Positions 24,472 to 34,699 of a DNA stretch of 64,000 nucleotides are shown piece by piece. The DNA comes from Linanthus parryae (lineage: Eukaryota; Streptophyta; Magnoliopsida; Ericales; Polemoniaceae), in NCBI GenBank assembly GCA_023055425.1, contig JALGPY010000005.1, forward strand, positions 80,083,495 through 80,147,494, written 5' to 3'. Position 1 is the stretch's first letter. Each line of letters starts with the position of its first letter. The position numbers and the translations under genes are program-made. The notes under the pieces were generated by a model. That model searched no databases. It saw only the letters and a program-made list of their open reading frames with translations, and was not told the origin of the DNA.

Positions 24472-24805
24472 AGCAGCTCATGCGAAAATGATCTAAATCG
24501 ATCTTTTAAGCCTATCTGTCACGATAGCAGCCTATGCGAACATGATCTTGAAAGATCTTTCAAGCCTATCTGCCACGATAGCAGCCCTATACAAATGCGA
24601 TTTAAAATTCGTTATTAAGTCTATCTATTGTGATATCAACATTATGCAAAATGATCTTAAGTGATCTACAAAGGCCTATCTGATGTGATAGCACCTGCAT
24701 TTTAATCTGGGGCAAATCACAAGCCTATCTGCCAAGATAGCAAAGCTGCGCGAGCACGATCTCGAACGATCTAAGAACATATCTGCGAATCTATACGACA
24801 GATAG
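24472..24805 (+). repeat. Tandem hairpin array of Gypsy-B, right part
   Basis: Continues the array cut at 15966, beginning with the duplicated AGCAG. Six or so degenerate units are visible, including the hairpin units near 24580 and 24690. It matches 5460-5789 of Gypsy-A almost base for base. Confidence 0.88.
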
Positions 24806-25367
24806 CAAATACAAGGTGTGTATATAGCACTACAGAAGGAGAAATTTGCCGATACGCATGCGAAATTGTAATTTGTTGTAACAAAACAGCAAATCATACA
24901 AAGCAATTTATCATTATGAGTCAAAAGCACTTACAATTTATCTGTCTAGATAGCAGCTTACAAGCGAAAAAGCTCAAATCTAACTGCGCAGCCAACATGG
25001 CTTACAATGCATCTAAAAAGTAACTTACAAACGAGAAGTTACACATTGGGGGAATCCTAACTGAAAAAGGATGAACCTAATGGTCCTAACACCGGCTATG
25101 CGATGCAAAGATCTGCGGCCAAAGATCTGTAGCAAGTAGGGCGCTCCTGAGAAAAGATCAGCCCGCCATTCGATACGTCCCTGGCAGCAATATCTGGGTG
25201 ACGCTATGTCCAAGACCCCAGCATTTGACAAGGCCCTTGTCTGATCAACACCCCATGAGATGCGCTTGAGGAACCACCGGTTCCGGCGTACAACATGCAA
25301 GCATAAACTCCAAAGGGCAGGGTCTCCTTGTCCACGGGAACAAGTGCATTGGCTCGCCACCCTGAGC

Positions 25368-25715
25368 TCACGAACGTGGAGGCAATAAATTCTCCTCAGG
25401 GCATGCTGGAGAAGAATCCCGCCGTTCATTACGAGTCGGTCGCAAGGTCACTACAGCGCTGCACCTCACCGGGAGGCGGCCGGAAACATGACCTGCAAAC
25501 ATAATAGACGAAGAAAATTCTTCGAATAAACATGAGGTATTATCTCCATCATCTTTATGATGGTTATAAAGATCAATAAGCCTTATGAAGCGGATCTTGG
25601 AAGCTATTTCTATAGCACAAAGCGCAAACTCAGGTTTCACAACTTGGAGTTGCCATGAATCAACGAAAAACAAGCGTTGAAGCCAGCAGTCGTAAGGACT
25701 CACGGCAAAGCACAT
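25368..25715 (-). CDS. Small antisense ORF of Gypsy-B, unknown
   Basis: The frame starts MCFAVSPYDC and is colinear without gaps with 51030-51377 of Gypsy-C (roughly 75-80 percent residue identity by eye). A TATATAA lies about 36 bp upstream of the ATG in both copies. The product has no recognisable domain, signal peptide or membrane segment. Because DNA similarity alone can keep a frame open over this length, it may be only a transcript leader. Confidence 0.25.
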   Translation of the reverse strand: MCFAVSPYDCWLQRLFFVDSWQLQVVKPEFALCAIEIASKIRFIRLIDLYNHHKDDGDNTSCLFEEFSSSIMFAGHVSGRLPVRCSAVVTLRPTRNERRDSSPACPEENLLPPRS

Positions 25716-25750
25716 TTTTGGGATGAAGAACCCAAATGGCAAAAGACAGG

Positions 25751-25760
25751 GCTTATATAG
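25751..25760 (-). promoter_or_regulatory. Antisense TATA box, Gypsy-B
   Basis: CTATATAAGC on the minus strand; the Gypsy-C equivalent is CTATATAAAC at 51413-51422. The conserved position downstream of the PMD gene suggests a second antisense transcription start. Confidence 0.4.
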
Positions 25761-26142
25761 ACCTTGTGGAGACTCTTCAGTTGCCAGGATGATTCAGCAG
25801 AATTTGAAAAGAGGGTAAGGATCAATCACTTATGCCTTAAAAAGCGGTAACAATCAATTACCCTACTAAAGGCTACGACGATTCAGTTGCGTATCCTAAT
25901 TAATGACGGATGGTCATGATTCGGATGGACTTCCCAAGGAAAGCGTGCTTATCTAATGAGAAATTAGCGCAAAAATCAAGGCAGAATATCAATTGCTGAC
26001 GTCGTAAATTGATATGCACAGAGATATTCTAGCAAATCCCGGAAAGGGCAAAACGGGCACTTCGATTCTTTTGTTTTGAAAAAAAGGGGGGAGAAACCCT
26101 AGTAACATTACAGCAATGTTTCAGCTACCTATCTGCTGCTTT

Positions 26143-26915
26143 TCAAAACAAGCCCTTGATCAGGGAATCATTTGGAGTAAACTGACGGCTCAAATTTTCC
26201 ACTTGCTCCACTTCCTGTTTCAGTTGCTCGCATTTGGCGTTCATCTCATTTAAGAGCTTCATAGCCTCTTCAACCTTTTGCCTTTGCTGCTCTACCTTCT
26301 GCTTCTCAGCTGCGAGGCTTTGGTGGCCGCGTTTCAAAGTCACGGCTGCGCGAATCAGGGTGACTCTTTTCATAAGAAACTTAAAGCCCAACTTGCCTTG
26401 AACTTTGGCAAGAAGATTTTGGCACATGCCAGAAAGCAATTCCGCGCTCTGAGGAGAAATGGTCGCAGGGGTGGCAGCGGACAGCTGCTCCAAAATCCAG
26501 ATGGCTTCAGCAAGAAATAGCCTCCTGTCAAAGGGCCCTATCTCCAGGGACCTCGCAAATGACTAGGGATAGGTGAGGCGCATCCGAACTAGCCAGTCCA
26601 CGTAGGCTTGCTTCAAACCTAAAGCAATGTCAAAGCTAAGTCATACTATCGAATGCACAAATAAAGAATGCAAGATGCGAATAGCAAAGCATGACATACC
26701 AAATCCTTCAAGGATCTCGCGCAGAGAAGGGATGCGCATTGATGGGATAGTTGAAGACTGTCCTCGCTCCATTGCTCTTCTATCAGTTGCGAGCTCTAAC
26801 TCCTCATAGTTGGGGGAAGAGTATAAGCCGCACCAGGTGCGATCGTAGCCTCGACCTGCGAGCCCCAAAAGATCCACGCAGAAAGAGGTGCCGCCGACTC
26901 AGTCATTACTGGAGG
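26143..26915 (-). pseudogene. Gypsy-B antisense PMD gene, last two exons
   Basis: The minus strand carries the end of exon 5 (26915 to 26700), an intron with GT at 26699-26698 and AG at 26620-26619, and exon 6 (26618 to 26143). Splice positions and phase match Gypsy-C. Exon 6 encodes a segment with FDRRLFLAEAIW followed by a coiled coil (AAEKQKVEQQRQKVEEAMK) and ends in TGA. A TAG occurs early in exon 6 (near 26562) where Gypsy-C has an Arg codon. Exons 1-4 were lost with the 3' end of the element. Confidence 0.72.
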
Positions 26916-27531
26916 GGTTCATGAGCAGGTAAAACAAAACCTGGACCTAGTTTTTTCAAACAAAACTGTTGAAGTTTCTAAGAAAAATCTTGAAAAGGAC
27001 TTCAAGGCCTTGGACAGAAGGTTCAAAGCCTTGAAGGCACAGATAAAAGAGGTTGTTGATCAAAAAACTCTTTTAACTGAAAGATATCTTGATCTAAAGA
27101 CTCATTCTGAGAATTTAGAACAACAAATCTGCTCTTTGACTAAGAATTTTCAAGAATCCAAAAAGGTCCTAGCTAGGTTTACAGGCTCAGAACATAATAT
27201 GAATCTCATTCTTGGAGGAAGTCTGAAATCAATGCATAAAAGTGGGATTGGATATAATCCAAAATTTCCAAAGAAAGGCCAAAATACTTTTATCAAATCT
27301 GGTAGCAGACATTCTCCAAAATGTCATTACTGTGGAAAAATTGGTCATGTCAGATTAACTTGTCCCTTCAGAAGATCAGAACCTCATATTATGAGGAATA
27401 CTTATCCTTATCAGCTTAAGGGACAGGTTAGAAAGATTTGGGTTCCAAAAGGAATTAGGCCACCAAATATGGCTGATTCTGAGTATGACTCAAAGTTTTG
27501 CACTTGGTCTAAAAGCCTGTTGAGGCAATGA
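26914..27531 (+). pseudogene. SIRE-1 gag, C-terminal part
   Basis: Encodes a coiled coil rich in Lys, Glu and Leu (about 26960-27200) and a zinc knuckle, CHYCGKIGHVRLTC (about 27320-27362), then ends at TGA 27529-27531. The N-terminal particle-forming domain is missing because of the 5' truncation. In SIRE elements gag and pol are in one frame or separated by a stop, so this TGA may be ancestral or a lesion; SIRE-2 also has a stop at the matching place. Confidence 0.82.
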
Positions 27532-27539
27532 TTGGTTTT

Positions 27540-30500
27540 TTCAGGATGTCACCAAGGCCTTGAAAGATCAGAAATGGATATTAGACAGTGGATGTTCCAG
27601 ACATATGAGTGGAAAGAAGTCTCTCTTCACTGAACTTGCAGAAAAATCTGGAGGAACAATCACACTTGGTGACAAAGCAAAATGCAATATCATTGGTATA
27701 GTTATGTCATAAAGGTTATAAGGCTATATTTGACAAGGAGAAATGTGTGGTGCAAGATGAGAAATGTGGTGACAAGCTAAAATGCCTCAAGGCCTTGAAG
27801 GAAGATTCAAAGCTTTGGCACATAAAACATGGGCATATTAGTATACATACTTTGAATAAACTCATCTCAAAAGACTTGGTAAGAGGTTTACCATCACATA
27901 AATTTTCAGATGATGAGGTATGCAAGGCTTGTGTACAAGGTAAACAAACCAGAAGCTCATTCAAGCCAAAGAACTTTGTAAGTACTTCTAGACCCTTAGA
28001 ATTGCTTCATATGGACTTATGTGGTCCTATGAGAGTTCAGACCCCAAAATGTAAGAGGTATATGCTTGTTATAATTAATGATTATTCTAGATTTACTTTG
28101 GTGATGTTTATTAGAGACAAAACTGAAGCTTTATCTGATTTTTCTAGACTGTGCAAAGAGCTTCAACCTTTAAAAAATTTACCTGTTGCATACATTAGAA
28201 GTGATCATGGTAAGGAGTTTGATCAACTTGACTTTGATTTGTTTTGTGCAAAGCATTGCATTTCACACAACATTTCTGCACCTAGAACTCCACAGCAAAA
28301 TGGAGTAGTTGAAAGGAAAAATAGGACACTTGAGGATATGTCCAGAACCATGCTTCTTGAAAGTAATTTGCCAAATTTTTTATGGGCAGAAGCTGTTAAC
28401 ACTGCCAATTATGTGCTGAGTAGATGCTTGATTACATCTATTTTGAAAAAGACCCCCTATGAACTGTTTAAAGGTAGAAAGCCTACTGTTTCTTATTTCA
28501 AACCCTTTGGTTGTATCTGTTTCGTGCATAATAATGGTAGAGACAATCTTTGTAAGTTTGATGCTAGAAGTGATGAAGGTGCATTTCTTGGATATTCTCA
28601 AACTAGCAAAGCTTATAGAGTTTATAATAGAAAAACCAAGATTGTGGAAGAGAGCATTCATGTAATTTTTGATGAAAGTACTAAGGATTCTCTGAGTGAA
28701 AGTTTTGCAGATCTAGATTTGAACAAGCATGAATCAAATGATGATGCTGTGAAAGAAGACAAAGGCAAAACTAATGTGCAAAATCAATCAGCAGAATCTC
28801 AAGGCCTTGAACCTCCTGCTGAATCAAAATCTCAAAGCTTGAGACATAAGCTGAAACTTTATATGATGCTCCCTTTACTGTTTCAAGGACTCAAAGCCTT
28901 GAAGGAGAATACTCCTGGGTACCAAGAAAGAAGTTTTAGTACCTTGCAGACCATCCAGCTGATAACATTATATCAGATCCATCAACTGGAACTCAGACAA
29001 GATTACAGTTAAAAAACTTATGTTCTTTTGGTGCATTTGTATCTTTGACTGAGCCTAAGAATACCAATGAAGCACTAGAAGATGCAGAATGGATCATTGC
29101 AATGCAGAGTGAGCTGAATGAGTTTGAAAGGAACAAGGTTTGGAATCTGGTCCCAGACCTAAAGAGAAATCAGTTATTGGAACCAGATGGGTATTCAGAA
29201 ACAAGCTTGATGGGAATGGAAAAGTGGTAAGAAATAAAGCCAGACTGGTACCTCAAGGATATAATCAGGAAGAAGGTATAGATTATGAGGAGACTTTTAC
29301 TCCTCTTGCCAGGTTAGAAGCTATTAGAATACTTCTTGCATTAGCATCTCACAATCACATAAAAGCTTTATCAAATGGATGTTAAATCTGCTTTTCTGAA
29401 TGGATATTTACAAGAAGATATTTTTGTAGCACAACCTCCTGGTTTTGAAGATAAAATTTTCCTGATCATGTTTATAAACTGGATAAAGCTCTCTATGGTT
29501 TAAAACAAGCTCCAAAGGCTTGGTATGACAGACTTTCAAAATTTCTACTTGAAAACAATTTCAAAAGAGGCTTAGTTGACAAAACTCTTTTCATTAAACA
29601 CCATCAAAGTGATCTGTTAGTAGTTCAGATTTATGTAGATGATATATTATTTGGTGCTACTAATGATGCTCTTTCAAAAGAGTTTTCTAGTCTGATGTGC
29701 AGGGAGTTTGAGATGAGCCTAATGGGTGAACTGAATTTCTTTCTTGGACTTCATATCTTACAAATGAAGAAAGGAATTTTTGTGCATCAAGAAAAATATT
29801 CCAAGGACTTATTGAATAAGTACAATATGTCACGGTACAAGGTGCTTAAGACACCTATGAGTTCATCACTCTCTTTAGACAAAGATTCAAATGGTAAGAG
29901 TGTGAATCAAAAGGAATACAGAGGTATGATTGGATCACTATTGTATTTAACTACTAGCAGACCTGATATTATGTTCAGTGTCTGTATGTGTTCTAGATTT
30001 CAAGCAGATCCTAAGGAAAGTCATTTAACTGCAGTCAAAAGATTTTTTAGATATTTGAATGGAACCAGAGACTTAGGGCTTGGGTATCCAAGAAGATCTA
30101 ATTTTATGTTGAGTGGCTATTCAGATGCAGATTTCGCAGGATGTAAAGTAGACAGGAAAAGTACTTGTGGATGCTGTCAATTTCTTGGATCTTCATTGAT
30201 CAGTTGGCATTCCAAAAAGAAAAATTCTGTAGCATTATCAACTGCAGAAGCTGAATATATTGTAGCTGGTGCTTGATGTTCACAAGTGTTATGGATTGCT
30301 CAACAACTTAGAGATCTTGGCTATAACTTCAGAAATGTGCTTATTCATTGTGACAACACAAGTTCTATTTCAATCTCTAAGAATCCAGTTCAGCACTCAA
30401 GTACCAAGCACATCGATGTGAGACATCACTTCCTTAGAGATCATGCAGAACAAGGTGATGTTGTTTTAAATTTTATCTCTACTTCAATGCAGATTGCTGA

Positions 30501-30636
30501 TATTTTCACTAATCCTTTGCCAGATGATAGGTTTTCATCTCTAAGTCTTGAATTGGGGATGTTAACAAGGATGCATTGGTTTAGGGGGAGTATTAGTACA
30601 TATATGTATTTATGTGCTGAAATCTCAAAGCCTTGA
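27540..30636 (+). pseudogene. SIRE-1 pol, broken in several places
   Basis: Protease remnant with LDSGCSRHMSG (about 27576-27608). GAG-pre-integrase and integrase core form the longest open piece (27747-29012), with the three acidic residues visible in MDLCGPM, IRSDHGKEF and GVVERKNRT. RT is split (29045-29385, then shifted frames) with YVDDILFGAT near 29634. RNase H is at 29695-30276 (SDADFAGCK), then a TGA at 30274-30276 in place of a Cys codon, then its C-terminal part to 30636. Frameshifts lie near 27690, 29000, 29160 and 29370. Not functional. Confidence 0.9.
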
Positions 30637-30770
30637 GATTATACTTTCTGAAGCCTTGAAAGTATAGCTCAAAGCTTTGAAGTTTTTCCAACTGCAGAAA
30701 ATCTCAAGGCCTTGAGATTGTTCTCCAGGTCTTAAAAAAAATGGATCATCAGATATTATATCTTATCTTT

Positions 30771-30777
30771 TTATATA
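30771..30777 (+). promoter_or_regulatory. Possible internal promoter before third ORF of SIRE-1
   Basis: TTATATAA about 250 bp upstream of the third ORF, followed by a CT-rich leader. It could start a separate mRNA for that ORF; this is inference from spacing and composition. Confidence 0.3.
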
Positions 30778-30949
30778 ACTGTATAATATTTGAAATTACT
30801 CAGAGAATTTTCTAAAATATCCCAATTTTTTTTTCAAGATCCTATTTTGTATATTGATATGGCAGAGTCCTTTTATGACTCATCCTTTTCAACCTACTTA
30901 AGCTAAAAGTCAGGGCTTTTTCTTCTCATTCTCTCTCAATTCTCTACGA

Positions 30950-30953
<4 letters not shown>

Positions 30954-30981
<28 letters not shown>
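30954..30981 (+). repeat. (CT)n microsatellite
   Basis: Fourteen CT dinucleotides in the leader of the SIRE-1 third ORF. SIRE-2 also has a CT-rich leader at the same place (about 63125-63180). Confidence 0.9.
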
Positions 30982-30986
<5 letters not shown>

Positions 30987-31026
30987 CTCTCAATCACATT
31001 CTCTTCTCAAAACCCCAAACCCCAAA

Positions 31027-32795
31027 ATGGAGCGCAAATCAGCCAGAATTCAGCAACAGGGAAAGCCCTCTGGCAGATCCAAGAAGAGAGCAAATAAGAA
31101 GGAGAAGATAGTGGTTTCTGATTCAGATTCAGAAAACACTCAAAGTTTGCATGAGGATACTCCTCCTGCAAAGAAGTCCAGAATAGAGAAGGGAGATGAA
31201 TGCTCAAGCATTGATCCACAACAAGAGACACAGGGTGCTGATCAACCTAGGTCAGGGAAGAAGACAGGGGGAGAAAAGAAAAAGACTGGTGAAGAGGAAA
31301 AGCGGAAATTAGCTTAGGAAAGCTAGAAGAAACCAACTGAAGGAGGACAAGAAAAGACCAAACCCTCAGAGATGAAAACTAGGGTTAAGCAATTTGCTGC
31401 TGGAACTAAGAAAGGATATCAAGGTAAGAATGTACTTCCTACGGTATGGTTTGTTAGCTATGAGGTTCGAATGTTTGGATGCAAGGATATGCTTCATCTA
31501 AGGTAGCTTTCTGTAGTATGATTTTTGATGAGTTATTGGATATATTGGACATAGACTGCATGAGAAAGTTAAGAGAAACTGCTGTTTGGAAGGTGTTAAA
31601 TCCTAATTCAAAGTCCTATCCTAGGTTAAATAGGTTATTTTATCGGAATTTGGTGTCTGAAGGTGATGATGAAATGGTGTTAACTTCAAAAGTGGCTGGT
31701 GTGGATTTGACGTTAGATCATAGGACTTTTGCCAAAGTCTTGGGCACTCCTAGTAAATACAATGTTGGAGATTATCCTGATAGGAAGGAGTGTCTGGACA
31801 AGGAAAATGAGATGTTTTTTATTGAGGGTGTTCCCTCTGGTCCAAAGCAGTTGACACATTCTGTGCTCAATTACGAAGCCAAAATCTTGTTTTCAATTTT
31901 GATGAGGAGTGTAGTTCCTAGGGAGAACTCAAGGGAGTTAGTGACTGATAAGGTTCTAATTTTGATATATTTGATATCTCAAGTGTTTGAGATAGACTTG
32001 CCAACAGTTTATATGGAGCATATGATTTATTGTGCAACCAGGACTAGAAACCATCCTCTTCCGTATGCCAACCTGTTACCTCTTTTCTTTGAATATTTTG
32101 ATGTACATGTGAAAGGAGAGGAAAAGATTACTGGAGGTTTTGGGTTTATAGATGAGATTGCACTTCAGAGGATTGGAGTAGTTCAGACTAGGAAAGGGCT
32201 TTGGAAGTTTTATTCAGATTTTTCAAAGGAAGAACTTGCTGAAAAGGAGTTTCTAAAGCCTAAGGGGACTACATCTGGGAAAGGACAAGCCAATGAGGAT
32301 TACTCTTTGCTGGTTGAGAAGTTAGAAGATCAGCAGATTGAGATTAAAGATCTTAGACAAAGGTTATTTGATCTGTCAACTGAATTCAACCAGTTCAAGG
32401 GCTTGATGAATGTTATGAATGGGAAGCTAGATGTTGTCATCAAGGGCTTGAATTTGGAGAAGATACCTTCTGCTACTAGTAATGACACCAGTGTGGATTC
32501 AGAAGAAAAGCTTGGAGATTTTCTGAAGAAGAAGAAGAAACCAATTCTAGTGGTGCTTACTTCAAAAGATTTGTATGAACAAACTGATGAAGAAGATGCT
32601 GGTGAAGACACAGGTGTTGATGCAGCTACAGAGGTGGATTCAGTACAGGCTAAGAAGAAAGTGGATGAGATAATCCAAGAAGTTGTTGCTGAAGATGAAG
32701 CTGAAGAAGAAGGTAATCAGTCTGCTGAGGATGCTCCAAGTGAAGAAGAAGTTGGAGAAGGCTCAGAGAAAGGCCAGACATCAAAGAAGAAGTGA
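31027..32795 (+). pseudogene. SIRE-1 third (env-position) ORF with one stop and one frameshift
   Basis: ATG at 31027 gives a very basic, Ser-rich N-terminus (MERKSARIQQQGK, then KSGR and DSDSE runs) to a TAG at 31315-31317. After a short broken stretch the frame reopens at about 31479 and runs to TGA 32795 (438 residues). The central part has a conserved-looking globular segment (KVLNPNSKSYPRLNRLFY, PYANLLPLFFEYF). A predicted coiled coil follows near 32320-32440 and a long acidic tail ends in KKK. No signal peptide or transmembrane segment is visible, so an envelope role is unlikely. It resembles the transposon-associated proteins found in this position in SIRE-like elements. Homologous to 8441-7095 and 63191-63834. 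Confidence 0.75.
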
Positions 32796-33192
32796 AGATC
32801 AGAGATTGTCAAAGCCTTGACCCTCTATTTCTTTCTATTCTTTCTTTTCTGTTCTCAAGGCCTTCACTTTTTAGTTAAAATTTTGTTTTAAGTTTTTTTC
32901 AGACTCTGAGTAATGATCCAACATTTCTACATCCTTATTTGATGAAAATAAAAAAGGGGGAGAATTTATGTGGTTCTGTGTTTGCAGTTGCAGTTTTTTA
33001 ATAATAATAATGATGCTTAGTTGTTTTGTGGTTTAATCAGTTGTGTTTATGTTTCTGTGATAATATGAAAATTTTATGTTTGCTGGTTATTTGATTGGCA
33101 TTATTGTATATTGTATCTGCAAATTATGGTTATCTAATTTTGAATATGAGTGGCAGGAAAATCTATACAAGACCGTAGGTTTTGTCTTTCAT

Positions 33193-33204
33193 CATGGGGG
33201 AGAT
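33193..33204 (+). other. Polypurine tract of SIRE-1
   Basis: CATGGGGGAGAT directly before the TG of the 3' LTR. A second tract (AAAAAAGGGGGAGAA, about 32950-32964) lies 250 bp upstream, after the third ORF. Confidence 0.7.
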
Positions 33205-34699
33205 TGTTGAGTCAACGACCCTTGAATGTTTGGCTTGTAATTATTTTGAGTGATGAAAGACAAATACATAAGCAGCAAGGCATTTCAGATACTTCAAGGC
33301 CTTGAGATATTGACTGAACTTCAAAGCCTTGAGAGTTATTCTATTCTGCTATATGTTCTAATAATTCTTTGTTGCAGATTGGATATCTGATTGTACAGAT
33401 CAGGGATTTGCTGCATATACTTATGGATTACACTATTTATATATCTAACACAATTGCAGATGATCAGAACAGGAAGAATCAAAGTTATCTGGGTTTAACT
33501 TTAAATATCTGTAAAGCAGGTTTAGAGCTCCAAGGCCTTGAGATGTGTCTTGAGCTGCTGACAGTTTTTACAGAACTAAGTTGATTATTTCTTGCAGGTT
33601 GTGATTCTTAGTATTGTGATTATTTAATCACTTCAAAGAGTCTTAAATATGTTTTTCATGATTTATATGTATTAGAAGTTACACAGGTTATTACTCTAAT
33701 CTGTTAAATAGTTTTATCAGAAACTGGATAACCAAACAGTCATCGCACTGTTACCTTTCTGGATTTTGTTGTTGCTGTGTTTCAATGCTGTTGCAGGGTT
33801 GTTAAACGTGCAGGAGAAATCTCAACAAACTCCAACAAATATCCACTTAAAGCTGTTTGAATTTCAGTTGAAAACAGAAAGAGGATTTGTAGGAACTGAG
33901 ATCCTAAAATCTCTCAATCAGTTGAAGCTGTGGATAAAAGAGACAGGTTTGAATTTTGAAGAATAGAGAGGCTTGAAAAATACTCAGAGAGGTGTGACAA
34001 ATTCAAGGGAGATCATTCATTCAAACACACAATCATTCAAGCTTCATTCCAGATTCCAGAAGATCAAATCAATCCAGTATTCCAGAAGAACACATCCAGA
34101 CTTCAACAGCTCATATTTTTACTGTGTTCTTCACTTGTACTTCTATCTGTGTATCTTTAGATTATCTTAAACCTCACTTAACCTAGTGGTTGGTTGTTCA
34201 AGTGAACAACAAGAGGTTCTTGTTAGCTCAACAGTTAGTAGCAGGAACTAGATAAGTTTGGAACCACAAGCTGTATAGGTGTAAGGGAAATCACTTAGGC
34301 TTGAAGATCTAGGGCTGTTTCTCTGTGAGTAATAAGAAGTGTTTGCCCAATCTGGTGGGATTAGATCCCTCGGGCAGAGATTAGGTCCATTGGGACTGAA
34401 CTCTGTAAATTTCTTTGTGTTCTTTACTTTAAGGTTTGATTAATATCTGCTGCACACAACTCAAATCAAACTAGGGTTCAAAAGCTGTTTAGAATTGTTT
34501 ACAGTTCAAGGCCTTGAAGCTTTCTATTTTGCCTTCGAAAGTTTCAGACAGTTTACTAAAATCTCAAGGCCTTGAGATTTGAGTTTCACACAAAGTCTTT
34601 CTGTTAAACTTCGAGTTTTGCAAAAAGTTTTCATACTCTATTCAACCCCCCCTTCTAGAGTATTTAGGTCCTGTATTTAGTCTACGTTACACACTTTCA
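33205..34699 (+). repeat. 3' LTR of SIRE-1
   Basis: 1495 bp from TGTTGAGTCAAC to ACACTTTCA. It matches the 5' LTR of SIRE-2 at its end (CCCCCTTCTAGAGTATT block, 34647-34665 versus 58066-58085). It contains three exact TCAAGGCCTTGA palindromes (33294, 34506, 34563). Confidence 0.82.

Larger units (their letters stand above)
24806..26142 (+). other. Gypsy-B spacer between hairpin array and antisense gene
   Basis: Noncoding on the plus strand and homologous to 50471-51840 of Gypsy-C. On the minus strand it holds a TATA box (25751-25760) and a 113-codon frame from ATG 25715, described separately. Nothing else was recognised. Confidence 0.6.
8600..26915 (+). mobile_element. Gypsy-B, Ty3/gypsy (Tat-type) element without its 3' end
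   Basis: Order: 5' LTR (8600-9227), gag-pro with stops, broken pol, post-pol hairpins, tandem hairpin array split by Copia-1 (15967-24471), spacer, then the last two exons of the antisense PMD gene. It ends in mid-element at about 26912-26915, fused to the gag of SIRE-1. It is the only copy here with a full-length gag. The sequence 5' of the LTR is SIRE-3. With no 3' LTR left, the target duplication cannot be checked. Confidence 0.92.
26914..34699 (+). mobile_element. SIRE-1, SIRE/Maximus-like copia element without 5' end
   Basis: Starts inside gag at the junction with Gypsy-B (first match to SIRE-2 gag at about 26914), then pol in broken frames, a third ORF, a polypurine tract and the 3' LTR (33205-34699). 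The 5' LTR, primer-binding site and gag N-terminus are gone. SIRE lineage is inferred from the long coiled-coil gag tail, protease motif DSGCSRHM, the wording of the RT and RNase H motifs, and the env-position ORF. Confidence 0.9.
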
